A stretch of 64,000 nt of DNA from Plumapathes pennacea (lineage: Eukaryota; Cnidaria; Anthozoa; Antipatharia; Myriopathidae). Location of the stretch: NCBI GenBank assembly GCA_964036295.1, contig OZ038467.1, positions 3,601,501 to 3,665,500 on the forward strand, in the 5' to 3' direction. This document shows, piece by piece, positions 10,133 through 22,213 of the stretch; position 1 is the first letter of the stretch, and every line of letters starts with the position of its first letter. Made by a program: the position numbers and the translations under genes. The notes beneath the pieces were generated by a model that was given only the letters and a program-made list of their open reading frames with translations, searched no databases and was not told the origin of the DNA.

Positions 10133-11381
10133 TACTTGGTTTTGGCTTTGGTTTTGCTTGGACTTCTAATATTGGTCTGATGTGTTTTTGCTTGCCTCAT
10201 TGATTGGCTCTGTGATTTGCTTTGTTTTTGGTTTGAACAGTCAATCAATCAATCAATCTATATTTCAACACGGTATTTCTCTCATACAAATGCTCTTCTA
10301 GAAATCCGTGTAACCTATACTAATTGATAATAATATATAATAATAATAATAATAATGATTATAATACAAAACAGTCACCTAAAAAGTGCTCTATATTTAC
10401 TGGTATTACATGCTCAGCTTACCCTTGTTTGCTGTGATCTTGTTATCTTATATGAAATGCAGTTTTGGATGTCTCTTCTGTACTGGGAGCAATCCTTGAA
10501 CTTCCCATAGATGTAGTACTGATGGAATTGATTCCTGGATGCTGCAAGAGTACACAATATCCAGTAATGGTGTTGAGACAGAATGTTTTCTATACTGGCT
10601 GATTTTATTAGGTCCTTTGGATTTGAGGCTACAAATTATTGATCAGCACATAATAATCCAATACTTACACACACAAAATCGCCATTTGTCAAAAAACTGC
10701 AAGCATCCTGGTGGCTAGAAAATGAAGAGAACAATTTATTCAATTACCCTTATTCCAGGTACTTTATATGGACAGGATTTTCCGAAAAACTGACAAAGTT
10801 GAAAAGTGTGCGAACTTATGTGTAAAAAATATCTCGTGAGATAGTCACCTTGGGTACTCTTATAATATTGGGTTGTAGTTGAGTGCATGTCCAAGCTGCC
10901 TGGTTCTGAAAACCCTTACTTTATTTCAGGCCGAAATAAATGATTGTTGACCCTACATGACAAAACCCGCTTCGTTTGGTTCGCCATAAAACACTAGATT
11001 GTTATTGAATCAGTTGCGTATCTGAGTGTTAATGTCCAAAGTCTACGGACCTGGAAGTCCTTTTCCGCATGGCTTCCCGTAGCCGAACCTTCCTCTTCGA
11101 CGCTTGACATGGCCGAAAACTGAAAACATACTCGTTCGCCTCAGGTCACGGGAGGTATTTGTGGCAGGGACGGAACCCTGGGCACGAGATTGATGTGCTG
11201 TGTCGTGTGTCGTTTGGTCTGCGCCCTCGATAAATAAATAAAAAGTTGCACCGTGAGAGACAAATTGTGCGTCACATAGGCCAAATCTGATACACGAAAA
11301 ATCTATATCTTCACAAGCAACCATTTTTCTAGGGGACGTTCGCTCTCCCCAGGCCACGCGCGTTCGCTTGTTCTTGTAAAA
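10133..11381. other. Intergenic region upstream of the PRODH2-like gene
   Basis: Contains CAAT and ATA microsatellites (about 10240-10260 and 10335-10357). A segment around 10865-10965 resembles 35040-35180 (GGTTCTGAAAACCC / TTATTTCAGGCC against GTTCTGATGACCC / CTATTTCAGACC), suggesting a dispersed repeat. The last few hundred bases must hold the promoter of the next gene. Confidence 0.5.
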
Positions 11382-14300
11382 ATGGCGACTGCGTTTATTA
11401 TTAGAAGCTGTGTTTTAGGCCGCCGATTTAACTGTCTGCATAGTTTTAACAAATGTCTGGTCATTAGAAAACCGTCGATCGCGGTCACCTGTTCTCCACA
11501 AGAGATCGCAACTGGCAAAAGGTGCATATCGTCCGATCGCGTGATCGGTCGTTCCACTGAGGACGGCAGGATTTTCGATTCAAAGAAAACCAGAGATATC
11601 TTGCGGGCCATTTTTGTACTGAAACTCTGCTCATATGACATTGTCGTGCGGAACAGCGTGTGGGTAGGTAAAAAGTCATTGATGGTGTGTCACATTTCTT
11701 TGACCTCTTGTCTGGAACAGGGTATCTAATTTCACAGTTTTGTCTGGCCGGAGGGTAGCAAAACTATCTCTCTTGCTCTGGAACAGGGTCGGAGTCACAT
11801 GGACTCAGTTGCACATCCCCATACTAAATTTAAGGGCATAAAGGATTGTGAAATGGGGGATATGCTCCTTCCCTGAAATACAACAGTCATTTTTTTGAAA
11901 TTTTGAAAATGCTCGGTTTGAATTCTTAAACAATCATTTTTATGACTGTCATAAAAATAAAAAGTAAAAAAAAAAAGTAAAAAATTAAAATTAAACATCA
12001 GTTAGTTATTATTATTAATCATTAATATTATCATTATATGTACTGATCTGCATCATTGCCTTTTCAGTTAATGTCAGTAGGACTAAAACTATTAGGTAAA
12101 AGATTATTCGAGGGTCTCCTGAAGGGAACCATGTACAGTCAGTTTGTGGCAGGAGAGACTTTGCCAGCTCTCAAGGAAACAATCAAAGATCTGGAAAAGA
12201 ATGGCATTGGTACAATGCTGTACAATGCTACAGAAGAGGATGTGTCATCTGAGATGACAGAATTTAGGAGCAGGTAAAAAAAATGATAGTCATAGTGATA
12301 ATGATATTATTTTTTGGATCAGTTAATTATCACAGACAATCAAAAACATTCCTCTTTATGATAACTTAAAGAAATATTGAAATTTGATAACCAGAGAACA
12401 TCAGAATATCATAATAAAACATAAATAAATATAAGTATTTTAATTTTATATTTGCAGGGAAGAAACATTTGACAGGAATTCAATGATATTTTTGGATTGT
12501 ATAGAAAACGTAGGTAGGTGGTATCACAAAATATTTACTAGTACTAGTGGGATCCCCGTAAAATACGGCGATCAGACTTCTTTTTTCCCATTTTTTTCCC
12601 CTGTCTTTCTCTTTTTTCCTTTTTGAATTCATTTCAAGCATCTTGAATGCAGTTTACAGTGTCAAATTACAAACTTCTATAGTGCATGTATACCACTCAA
12701 CCATACTCGACTCATCGAACCACTGATCGATTGACATCAAAATCTCCTGGTTTTTTGAAGATGTGGCCATCCAGTCACCTGACAGCTGAAATTCTCTTTC
12801 TACACTCAAACAGAATTCTTACCTTCAGTAGTCACACCCTTGATTGGGTTAAAAGGCAACAGTTGAGAGGATTTCTAGTTTGCTTGTGCAGACGATTCAG
12901 TTCGAATTGATGTCATGATATAAATTATGACCAACGAGTACGCGAGCATTTGTTATGTCAGAAATTATGTAATTGCCGGTTTAATTTGTCCATACTAGGA
13001 ATGAGGAGGCCTGGGAAAGAGCGTTACACACACACACACACGAACTGTGGTCAGCGGTTGCTAAGCGTATTATTATATAGGATGCTGGTAGAACTATGTG
13101 GTACAATTAAATAAAACACCAAAATATATATATATATATATATATCCAAAAGGTTAAAAAAAAATGTTTGGGTCACAAGCCACTGTGTATATTATGTGTT
13201 CTTTATATAAATAATTTATATAAATATATTTATATTATATATTATATATTATAATCATGCATATGTACTCCTTTTTCCTATTCAATATCTAGAGGCTGGT
13301 GGTTGTGCACAGATAAAAGTAACAGCTTTATGTAGTCCAATGCTGATGGTAAGAATAAGCTGACTTTTTTCTTGCTTTTGAACTAGTTAATATATTTATT
13401 TAGCTCACAGTTCCCTGTCAAATTAATGCCAATATATTTTATCTCCTTCAGTGTGTGTTGGACACTCACTTAGCTCCTTATCAGACAACTGCAGAGAAAC
13501 CAGAGGACCTGAGTGTTCAGAGGTTTGCACAGGGCCTGGATGAGTGTAAACAGGTTGGGAGAATGGCCCCAATATCATGTGATCCTTCTATTAATATTAA
13601 TATTATTATTATTAATATTATTATTATTATTAATATTAATATTATTATCATTATTATTATTACTGTTGTTGTTATTAAAATTTATTTATTCTTTATTAAT
13701 ATTTATTTTTGTAGGGAGTAAATTTGATCCCAGCCATTAGTGCTGCCCAGAATGAACACCTGCTCAATTCCCTCAGAAGATTGAATACATTAGCAGAGGT
13801 ATATGCATGTAGCTAGTAATGTTTTGCTATTTTAAATTTAGAAATTGTTCAGTTCACTTTAAAGTGATCCTCAATTGGAACTCTTTATGTTATATAAACA
13901 ATAAAACTACTTTTGGCGAGGAAATATGCACGGATAATTGTCCGAGGATATTATCTGTTCCGAGAAGCGAATATTTGCCCGAGAGCGAAGCTCGAGGGCA
14001 ACTGTGAGCTTCGAGGAACAGATAATGTCCAAGGACAATTAACTGTGCATATTTCCGAAGCCAAAAGTAGTTTATTGTCTTTATTATCCTTCAAATATTT
14101 CCTCTCGCAAGCAAATAACGGCGCGAAAACTGTGAAGCTTTTTAGTGCTTTCTGGAACTGCTTTTTTGAGCAATAAATTGATGTCCTTCTCAGTAGTCAT
14201 CTTGTAATGATTTTTGTGACTAAATGAATAGAACTGTATTCGGATATTGTCAATAAACAGCGTTAGTTCACCAGGCGGGGGTTATTCGCTGATAACGTCC

Positions 14301-16073
14301 GCTCACGAGCAGACGTTATTCGATCACGTGTTGCAATTCCACCAATCACGCGCGGGAGGAAATATTTGATGGGTCATAAGAAGGAATAATATGGGATTAT
14401 AATTTATTTGCTTGCCCTTTTTTAAATAGAAAGCTGTATCAAGAAATGTGAGACTTGTTATAGATGCAGAATATTCTTACACACAAGCAACCATAAATCA
14501 GATGATCCTGGCACTTCAGTACAAGTTCAACAAGACAAAACCCTGGGTCTATAACACTTACCAATGCTATCGAAAGGTAACATTGTCAGTAATATCATAG
14601 TCTTCTCGTGTTGCACAGGCCTTTAAAAAAACATTTCTTAGCTAAATAAAAATGATATGATTTAATCTTACTTTTGTATTCACAAATGAATGGCTGTACC
14701 CAAAAGCTCAAAAAATGAAAAAAATGGAAAAATAATATTCCACTCACTATTTCGTACTGATATATCCACACTGTATGCCTGTATTCTTCATTCAGTCTGC
14801 TTCATCCATCCACCACATACCCTATACTTTCTGAAGATCTGTATCTATGTGCATTTCTTGTGACTTAGGACACGTTTGACAGACTTCAAGCAGATTTTGA
14901 ACTAATGGATAAGGCTGGGTTCTATTTTGGTGCCAAAATCGTCCGTGGTGCCTACATGGTAACAGACAGACAGAGAGCAAAGGAAATGGGCTATGATGAC
15001 CCAATCCACGACAGTTATGAGGACACCAGCAGGATGTACAATAAAGTGGTGGGGGTCGTTTTGGAAAGAGTGGCCAGTACACCTGCTGAAGTCATGGTTG
15101 CATCACACAATGAAGAATCTATTGAGAAGGCCATTAAGAGGTATATCATAGTTTATAGGCTCTGTTTCACAATGCATATTTGCTGGCCCAACATCGATTT
15201 GTTTATTAACCTGCATATTGAGGGTGACTTTTAATACTAATTAAGTGTTTTTACAAGTGGACAGTTGTGGAAAATTGGTTGCGCACCTTAACATGACTGT
15301 ATGTCAAGCGGATAGGCCATGTTTTTCTTTCGTTGCTTGATGCAGGAAGCCACAAGTGCCAAATTCCCAACAGCTATAGTTCAGTATTATTTTGATATAT
15401 TTTTTATTTGTTTTTCAGAATGGACGAGCTTGGAATAGGGAAAGAATCCAGTCAGGTGGCATTTGGACAAATTTATGGAATGTGTGATCATGTTTCCTTT
15501 TTCTTAGGTGAGAAGATATAAGTACATTTTATCAACAACTGATAAAGCAAAAAACAATCATACAGTGTTATAAATCAATGCTGGCCTCTGTGAGAACTGA
15601 TATGGGAAAGCAAAAGAACCAGTGCAAGTCTGGTGTCTCACATGAATTTGCATTACCTGCATGTGTACCTGCTCACTGTTGTAAAAACAAACTACATTTT
15701 TAACATTATCCATGTCTTGACTAGTATACCTACTGGTGCATGTATCTGAGCTAACCATCAAATCAAAGCTCACATAATGAGATTTAACTCTTCTACAAGC
15801 TTTCACCCAAGTATCAAAATTTTCCTGCCTAATATAAAATATGTATTTTGGTGAGAAAAAGTTGACTGCTCTCATTATTCCTCATTTTTGCATGTGTGAA
15901 TTCCAGGGAAAGAAAAGTACAATGTGTACAAATCAGTCCCGTATGGCTCAGTGGATTCAACTTTACCATATCTGGCCCGACGTGCTTTTGAAAACAGGGA
16001 TGTGACTACAAGGACAGCAAGAGAGAGATTCATCTACAGACAGCAGTTAAAGAGGAGAGTTTTACCTTTGTAA
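11382..16073 (+). CDS. PRODH2: Proline/hydroxyproline dehydrogenase, PRODH2-like
   Basis: Mitochondrial FAD enzyme oxidising proline or hydroxyproline to the pyrroline carboxylate, passing electrons to ubiquinone. Exons: 11382-11663, 12068-12273, 12458-12513, 13293-13348, 13452-13553, 13715-13798, 14430-14576, 14869-15140, 15419-15507, 15907-16073; 486 aa in phase. The N-terminus is Arg/Ser-rich and acid-poor, as expected for import. The barrel shows MYSQFVAGET (about 118), IKVTAL, VIDAEYSYTQ, NTYQCYRK, FGAKIVRGAYM, VMVASHNEES and YGMCDHVSFFLG, with the FAD/substrate Arg region YLARRAFENR near the end. DAEY, PWVYNTYQ, ASHNEES, MCDHVS and a terminal RRVLPL agree better with PRODH2 than PRODH1, and the long PRODH1 insertion is absent. 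PRODH1/2 substrate preference is inferred, not shown. Confidence 0.93.
12535..13085. repeat. Dispersed repeat with CCCCGTAAAATACGGCGATC head
   Basis: The head (about 12535-12580, CCCCGTAAAATACGGCGATC followed by AGACTTCTTTTTT) recurs at about 48768-48815. An apparent tail GCGTATTATTATATAGG lies near 13080. The full extent is uncertain; it fills most of PRODH2-like intron 3. Confidence 0.5.
13121..13144. repeat. (AT)n microsatellite
   Basis: Uninterrupted AT dinucleotides in PRODH2-like intron 3. Confidence 0.9.
13588..13675. repeat. (ATT)n microsatellite
   Basis: Imperfect ATT/ATTAAT run filling most of the short intron between exons 5 and 6. Confidence 0.9.
13899..14379 (+). mobile_element. 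Non-autonomous element, family A copy 2
   Basis: Inserted in intron 6 of the PRODH2-like gene and matching the reverse complement of 5291-5741. The palindromic core is clearer here: GGATAATTGTCC, TATCTGTTCC and GCGAATATTTGCCCGAGAG are mirrored by GGGCAACTG, GGAACAGATAATGTCC and GGACAATTAACTG. A further hairpin, AACGTCCGCTC/GAGCAGACGTT, lies near 14297-14325. Non-coding. Confidence 0.78.
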
Positions 16074-18160
16074 AATGCTAGAGAAAGTTTAAAACATTTT
16101 GCTTGGGTTGATAACACTGTCGTATTTTTGGGGAGTATTTTGGAAATATTTGAATTTGAATTTTTTCGGGAGTATTTTGGGGTATTATACATGCAATTAA
16201 ACTTGGTTACAGTACAGTATTTGAAAAGCTATTTGAAATGCTTTTGTACCCTGTAAGGGTTCCAACATCTTTTTCCAAAGCACTAAATTTTGTAAAAAAA
16301 AAGGATGTAGTGGATTTTCCCAGGGTGATGTGCTGCAGACAAATGTGAAAGATGAATGATAAGGTCTGAGTGCATAAGCCAGGCTCACCTTTATAAATTG
16401 TATAGTAGTTAGGTGTTGCACAAAACATAAGGTATAACCCTGCAAACGCACCATTGTTAGATTACTGCTTAAACAGTTGCGATAACTGCATGCAAATTTG
16501 CTTTTATGCAACTATAAAAATTTGGTTAGCAAGGTCTGACTTTATCAGATCTAAATTAGAGGTTCAATTTGTAACTTCTGGTGTAAGACTCCATTGGAGC
16601 ATAGCAAGCTGAATGGGATATTTTTGTACAGAGGGAAGGGATTGATAAGACTGCATTCTCTAATTTAATGTCTTAATGGCATTATCTTAGTTAGGAATGA
16701 ATTTGTGGATGCACAAAATGTATTCATATAATATCAAAAAAATATAGGACTGTGTGTTATGTAAGGTACACATCTGTGCAATTGTCACCATTGAGTTTTA
16801 TTCAACATGATAAGTACAGTTTATAGTCATTATGTGTAATAAAAGTTATCTGGAGATTTAGCTTTTCTTGAAATTGTGTTCTGGAAATGATGTTTTTAGC
16901 AGTTAGTATACTTAATTTAGTATTACCCAATGACAAGCCTGACATTCAAATGTACCATAAAGGATGTTTTTAATCAGGTAGGTCTTGGAAGCAAGAATGG
17001 ACTGGACACAATATCAGCTCATGTAAATAGCAGTGTTGCAGTTCTTTCTCACAAGAACTTTAATAACATCCCACAGTAAAATTATTGTTAGTAAAAATAT
17101 AGACACTTACTATACAGACAGAATTTTCTATGCAAGAGCCAAATTCAAATATTTACAAAACAAAGGTTAATTTTTCTCGGAGCATGATAAAATAATGTCT
17201 GAAGAAAGAGAGATTAAAATAATTTTGCTCATCTGTGGAAACACTTGTAAAGGGTAGACAAGATCTGTAGATTAATCAATGAAATACCAGAACATCTCCA
17301 AGTTCTACTTAAATGCCAGTCATCACATCATCCCATGCACATGTAGTTATATTGATGGTTATTGAAAAAATGACAAACAACATGAGAACTTGACTCATAA
17401 GAGTTTTTTTTCTGGTATTTCATTATTTTGTATTAGCACAGTAAACACATTACATTACATGTTCACTTAGAGATAAAATATCTATCTTGGCAAATTCATG
17501 AAATATCCTCCTGTAACAAACAGTACATCCCCAGTGCTGGTTTTAATAGCGACTGTTCACTTGCCAGACCTGATAACCTTACTTCTTTTTTCTGAAGAGT
17601 TTAATCCACAAGAAATTGTGGGATGGAAATAATATCCAAACAAATCACACCCAAATAAATAGTATATTTTGGAATATATACAAACTCAGCATAACATTTT
17701 CGATGTTAGGAAATAGCACTGAATGCCTGAAAAACAGTCTGACAGCCCTCTTAACCAAAAATTCAGTTGGAACGTTACTGCACTCTAAACAATTTGCAGA
17801 CTTAGATAAAACAGCAGTAAATTCAGGCAAATAACAAACCACAGGGTAGAGAATGAGTAGGGAAATGCTAGCATGGAAATATCAGTTTTCTACAGTGAAC
17901 AATAAATATTGCTGCAGAAAGGGATAAAGGGAAACTTTGTTTTAGTTAACACAGACCCCCAGGTGCAGTGAGAATGTATGAGCTAAAGAAATAAAACACG
18001 AATGTATACATCCCTAAGTATTTGAAAAACATCTTACAGTATATTGGTATCAGCAGCCTTCACGTCTTTCACTTACAGTAGCACTGAAGTAATGTGTAAA
18101 AAAACATATAAACTAATAAGTCTTCATACGTGTGTACTTGCAGTACCTGTAGGGCTAGAG
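16074..18160. other. Convergent intergenic region, PRODH2-like / geminin
   Basis: Two genes end towards each other here, so both 3' UTRs lie in this stretch. It is AT-rich and I see no exon, RNA gene or clear mobile element in it. Confidence 0.55.
16838..16843 (+). terminator. Candidate polyadenylation signal of the PRODH2-like gene
   Basis: AATAAA 765 bp after the stop codon; it implies a long 3' UTR if used. Confidence 0.4.
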
Positions 18161-19380
18161 CTATGATTCAGTGTCGCTGCTATCACTTGTCTCCACCTGA
18201 CCTTCCATCACCATCTGATCACAGAAACACAAAATATTCAGCATTGAATTCCTGGTTATACAGTAGAGGAAATGCATGACAGACAGATGGGAGTGAACAT
18301 TTAGGGGAGTCTATTTCAGTGTAATAGTTTTTCACAAGCCAAATGTCTTTCATGTGTAACGTTTTAAGGCCGGGCCCTCAGGCCTGGCTGAGCCTAAAGG
18401 CCCGACCATAGCCGAGCTGACACAATTAAGAAGAGGTTTATTTAAACAATTCATCTGCTTTTATATAGTTTTGGTTAATAATTAGCAGTATCCGTTTCAA
18501 GATCATGGGTTCGTTTGTGTAATGGAAGATTATTACACATGTATAACATACTTTATTTGGCTCAAAATATTTCTGTTGCTATGGAGACATGTTAGATTGG
18601 TGTTAGATTAGTCTATGTGTTAGATTGGTACGAGATTGGATGAAGTCATCCAGCATACATAATACGATGACCATTTCACACTCACCTTGTAAAGAGAAGC
18701 AAAATACTCAGCTTGACCAGCAACCTCTTCTAGTTTTTTGCATCTCTCTCTCAACTCCTCGAGCTCCTCCAGTTCTCGGTGTAACTAAAATGGTATAACA
18801 TATAATAATATATGTTTATTGTAAGATTACAGATTAGCTGTTATCAGTGTGTTAGGCCAAACAAGATCAAGTATATATTAATCAACAAGTGTGAAATATT
18901 GCAGGAAAAACTATGCAGAAAGTTCAGGGGAAGTTTGTTTGAAAATCGTCAGTGAGTTTAAATATACTCACATGTTACGTTCAATCAGATAACAGAAGTC
19001 TATTCTGCTAATCACCTGTTCATTTTCTTCTAATGCATCTTTCAAAGCAATTCTTCTTTCCTCTGCCAACAACTCCCAGTATCTTTCTGATGGCGAATCT
19101 GCAAAGGGCGGCGTTATAAATTAAAGATAAAAGGTTAAACAATCATAATATTATTGTTACACTAAGGTAATGTTGAAAGAATATGCTAGTCCTTGTGGGA
19201 ACTACTGAAAGGCTAGTCACTAAATACTAGTCTACTAATAAAGATAGTACCATTTTCACAAAACTGGCATGAACATACAAACAGACCTGAAACCATTAGT
19301 GCCACTGCCTCATCAATAACAACTTCATCAGATTTCTGACATAAAAGAAAAGGCCATGTTTTAGAAACAATGATAATAAT

Positions 19381-19418
<38 letters not shown>

Positions 19419-20562
19419 TAATTAATAATAATAATAACATCAAAACACCCATATCATCTGTTAATAAGTAAATAATCTTGTTGCAAGATCAATCTCCATG
19501 CATCTCACAATACTCAAGTTTATACTGGAAACCAGTCATATATTCAAAACTGGTACACAAGTTGAACATGGTTTCACAGGGGTTTCCCCACCTCCCACCT
19601 CATCCAAACCGAAGTTTACTGAACAGTTCAGATGCGAGACGGAATTACCTTTGCCTCACTAACAGGAAAGCTGCAGTGTACATATATAAAACTGTAGCAA
19701 TTATAAAAATACCTTGCTGGTTGTACTAATTTTGCTCACATCGGAGTCTGAAGATTCTGCTTGAGAAGTGGTACTTGTACTATCACTAGTGGAATGCACC
19801 GTCATTTTACTTGGTCTCGGAGGAGCTGTTGACTTTTTCTTCTTTGACTTCTGAAAGCGATAAAAATAGACTTGAATCTACAGTACTATTGAACTCGTGT
19901 AGTTTGAGTTCGGTGTTGATTGTTCAAATGTTTCAAATATCAGTTCACTGTACCTCATGTCTGATCACACCACCGCTGCCGACAAGAGAGCCATCTCCAG
20001 AAGCAGCAGGCTGAAGAACTTGGAGGGTTTTTCTTCTTTCCTTGGATGAACTTTGTTTCTGAGCAGCTGAAGTAAGCTTCATCACCTTGCAGGAAACAAT
20101 AAAGCGTGATATTCAATCAATTTCAAATCCATACATCGAAGAATAAAACTGTGTGTCGGGTTGTGTGTATCAGCAGCAAGTCGACCGCATTTAAATTTAG
20201 ATTATTACTAAACAACGACCTTCTCAAGACTACAACCACTTACTTTGCACCAAAACATCTTAACAATCCCATACTTAGTATCCCACAGAAAATAAAATTA
20301 GCTTCAAGCGGCTCACCGGTGAACTGTGGACCAAGAAGCCTTTGGATTTTGATTTCGGCTTTTTTTCTTGAACATTACGTCTGGTTCGAGAGGGAGAAAA
20401 CAGTTTCGACGCAATTACTGACTGGCCTTTCATAGCTAATAGGTCACTGGAAGAAACAGGACTGATTCCCTCGGATAAATCTTGATAATCTTCCGACGAG
20501 ATGTGAAAACTGCTTCCTCTCCGCAACACTGAAACGTCCTCGTCACTTTCTTTGTCCGCCAT
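18161..20562 (-). CDS. GMNN: Geminin, DNA replication licensing inhibitor
   Basis: Nuclear protein that binds CDT1 and blocks re-licensing of origins; it also acts in neural and multiciliate cell fate through partner coiled coils. Exons in mRNA order: 20562-20317, 20085-19954, 19850-19713, 19335-19287, 19098-19016, 18784-18686, 18214-18161; 266 aa in phase (human 209). A destruction box for APC/C is visible at about 100 (RKTL) in KERRKTLQVLQP, followed by ASGDGSLVG, matching the vertebrate D-box region. The CDT1-binding/coiled-coil block starts at about 192 with SERYWELLAEERR and continues with DALEENEQLHRELEELEEL and EEVAGQAEYFASLY. The tail is acidic and Ser-rich (TSDSSDTES), a likely kinase substrate region. 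The start has MADKESDE directly downstream and no competing upstream ATG in frame. Confidence 0.95.
19369..19443. repeat. (ATA)n microsatellite in geminin intron
   Basis: Imperfect TAA/ATA run. Confidence 0.9.
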
Positions 20563-22213
20563 GATTTTAAAAGCTCCCGCGGAATTCCAGCGTGCACTTT
20601 GTCACATGACCTACCAAATATGGTATATACCGTCTAGGAATGGGAACTAGTTTGTTCGGGTGGGGTGCGTACATGCGGCACCGTGCGAGTTCCCGCTCTT
20701 TTGTTTAGCGTTCTCAAATAAACTGTCACGTTTTCTTGTGAAAGTCTTCTTGCATTTTAAATGTCTAAATCGTTGCAGGCGTAGTGGAGGCTTGCCCTAG
20801 AACGCAAAGGGGGCGGCACCGAGAACGAGGATGGTTCAACGCGGTTTTTCCCGCGGCTGGGGACCTACCGCTGTACTATCTAAAATCAACTGACACCATA
20901 TGAAACACAAAGGAGACAAATCACAAAAGTGTTTTATTACGAATTGATCAATAGGCCATTTCACGTCCTTCTTATACTTTTACTCGCATGTTCACATCAA
21001 AAGACGTACATGCTTACTTATGTTTCAAGACAATAAAATTGTCGTTTAACTGATTGCTGTCAATACTGTAAATATGCTTTTAATAAAACTATGTCTAATT
21101 GGAGACAAACGACAAATCTGATCATCACAAAGCCTTGGCGTATTACCCAAGATCATAAAGAAAATTATGTCATCCCGGCCTTTGATTCCTGGGACAGTGA
21201 TTAACTTCGATTCTCTCTTTCAGTCTGTTGGCTGACACACATCACATAGTAAAGAGAATCTGGTATTAAACTACGCTACACTAATGCTCATACAATATAT
21301 TTTTGTATGGTGAGTATAATTCGTATTATGAGGTTAGGAGTGAAAGTTAACTCTTCCACTGTCACGAGCGACACCGCGGAAATACGTTCCTAACGCCACT
21401 TCCGTTCGTCGCCAATACAACGTAACTCAGTCAAATTCGAGATAACTTTTGTGCTCATGCCCCGTGTCTTATGTGCACAACTTACGCTATAGAAAATGCA
21501 CTACACTAACGTATGGTTGGGTATGGAGTCCTAGTATTGAGTTTCTTGGCTAAGTCTTGAGGATTTACACTGAGCATAAAATCAGCACTTGAGTCCACAG
21601 TTTTATGCAATGACTGCTGACTCAAAAAAAATACGGTACCGCACGGCCGACAAACGTAATTCCGTGGTCCCTGGGCCCGGCTGTTCAATGGTCGAATATG
21701 CTTTCCCAGGGTTAAGAAATTTCCTTCTCTCATACTTTTGGCCAACATATTCCAGAGTTTTGGTCCAAGAGTAACCACAAAGTTTGCTCTAACTCAAAAC
21801 ATAGCAAAGAAGTCGTTTTGTAAGCGAAAAATGCTCACCTTTAGGCTTGAAAATGACAACAAAAGTTTAGATCAAACCCAGGATTAGAGTAGTCGTGCTT
21901 TGAAAAACCGGGCCCTGAACTGCATATGAAACCTAAAGGCTCAAATGTACATTTTAAACTGATCAGTATTCATCAATATATTTTTTCATAGCTAAGCTCA
22001 AGTGATATACTCACAGCTCGTTAGTGTACACTATGGAAAGAGAAGACGGTTTACTGTATGCAGTCACTAATAAAGAATTTGCAACTAGATCACACAAAAA
22101 AATTGCTGCCTAACAGCAATGTTCACGTTATTGTTCAGAAGAGGTTACGTGACTTTCACGTTTTCTACATTTAATAGTAGTGAAAGTGTGCAGCTTACTC
22201 TTCTTGCATAGGC
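20563..22213. other. Intergenic region, geminin 5' flank and syntaxin 3' UTR
   Basis: The first part upstream of geminin (about 20563-20880) is GC-richer and likely holds its promoter. The rest is the expected 3' UTR side of the syntaxin gene. A diverged copy of the CCTTTCACTCCCAA family appears at about 21190-21355 and a short shared box at 21370-21406. Confidence 0.5.
20933..20938 (-). terminator. Candidate syntaxin polyadenylation signal
   Basis: AATAAA on the minus strand, about 1.28 kb after the syntaxin stop codon; nearer variant signals were not excluded. Confidence 0.35.

Noticed and set aside
11043..11641. 104- and 112-residue minus-strand frames before and over PRODH2-like exon 1
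   Set aside because: Antisense to or upstream of a well-supported exon, with no conserved domain; likely chance frames in promoter or repeat DNA.
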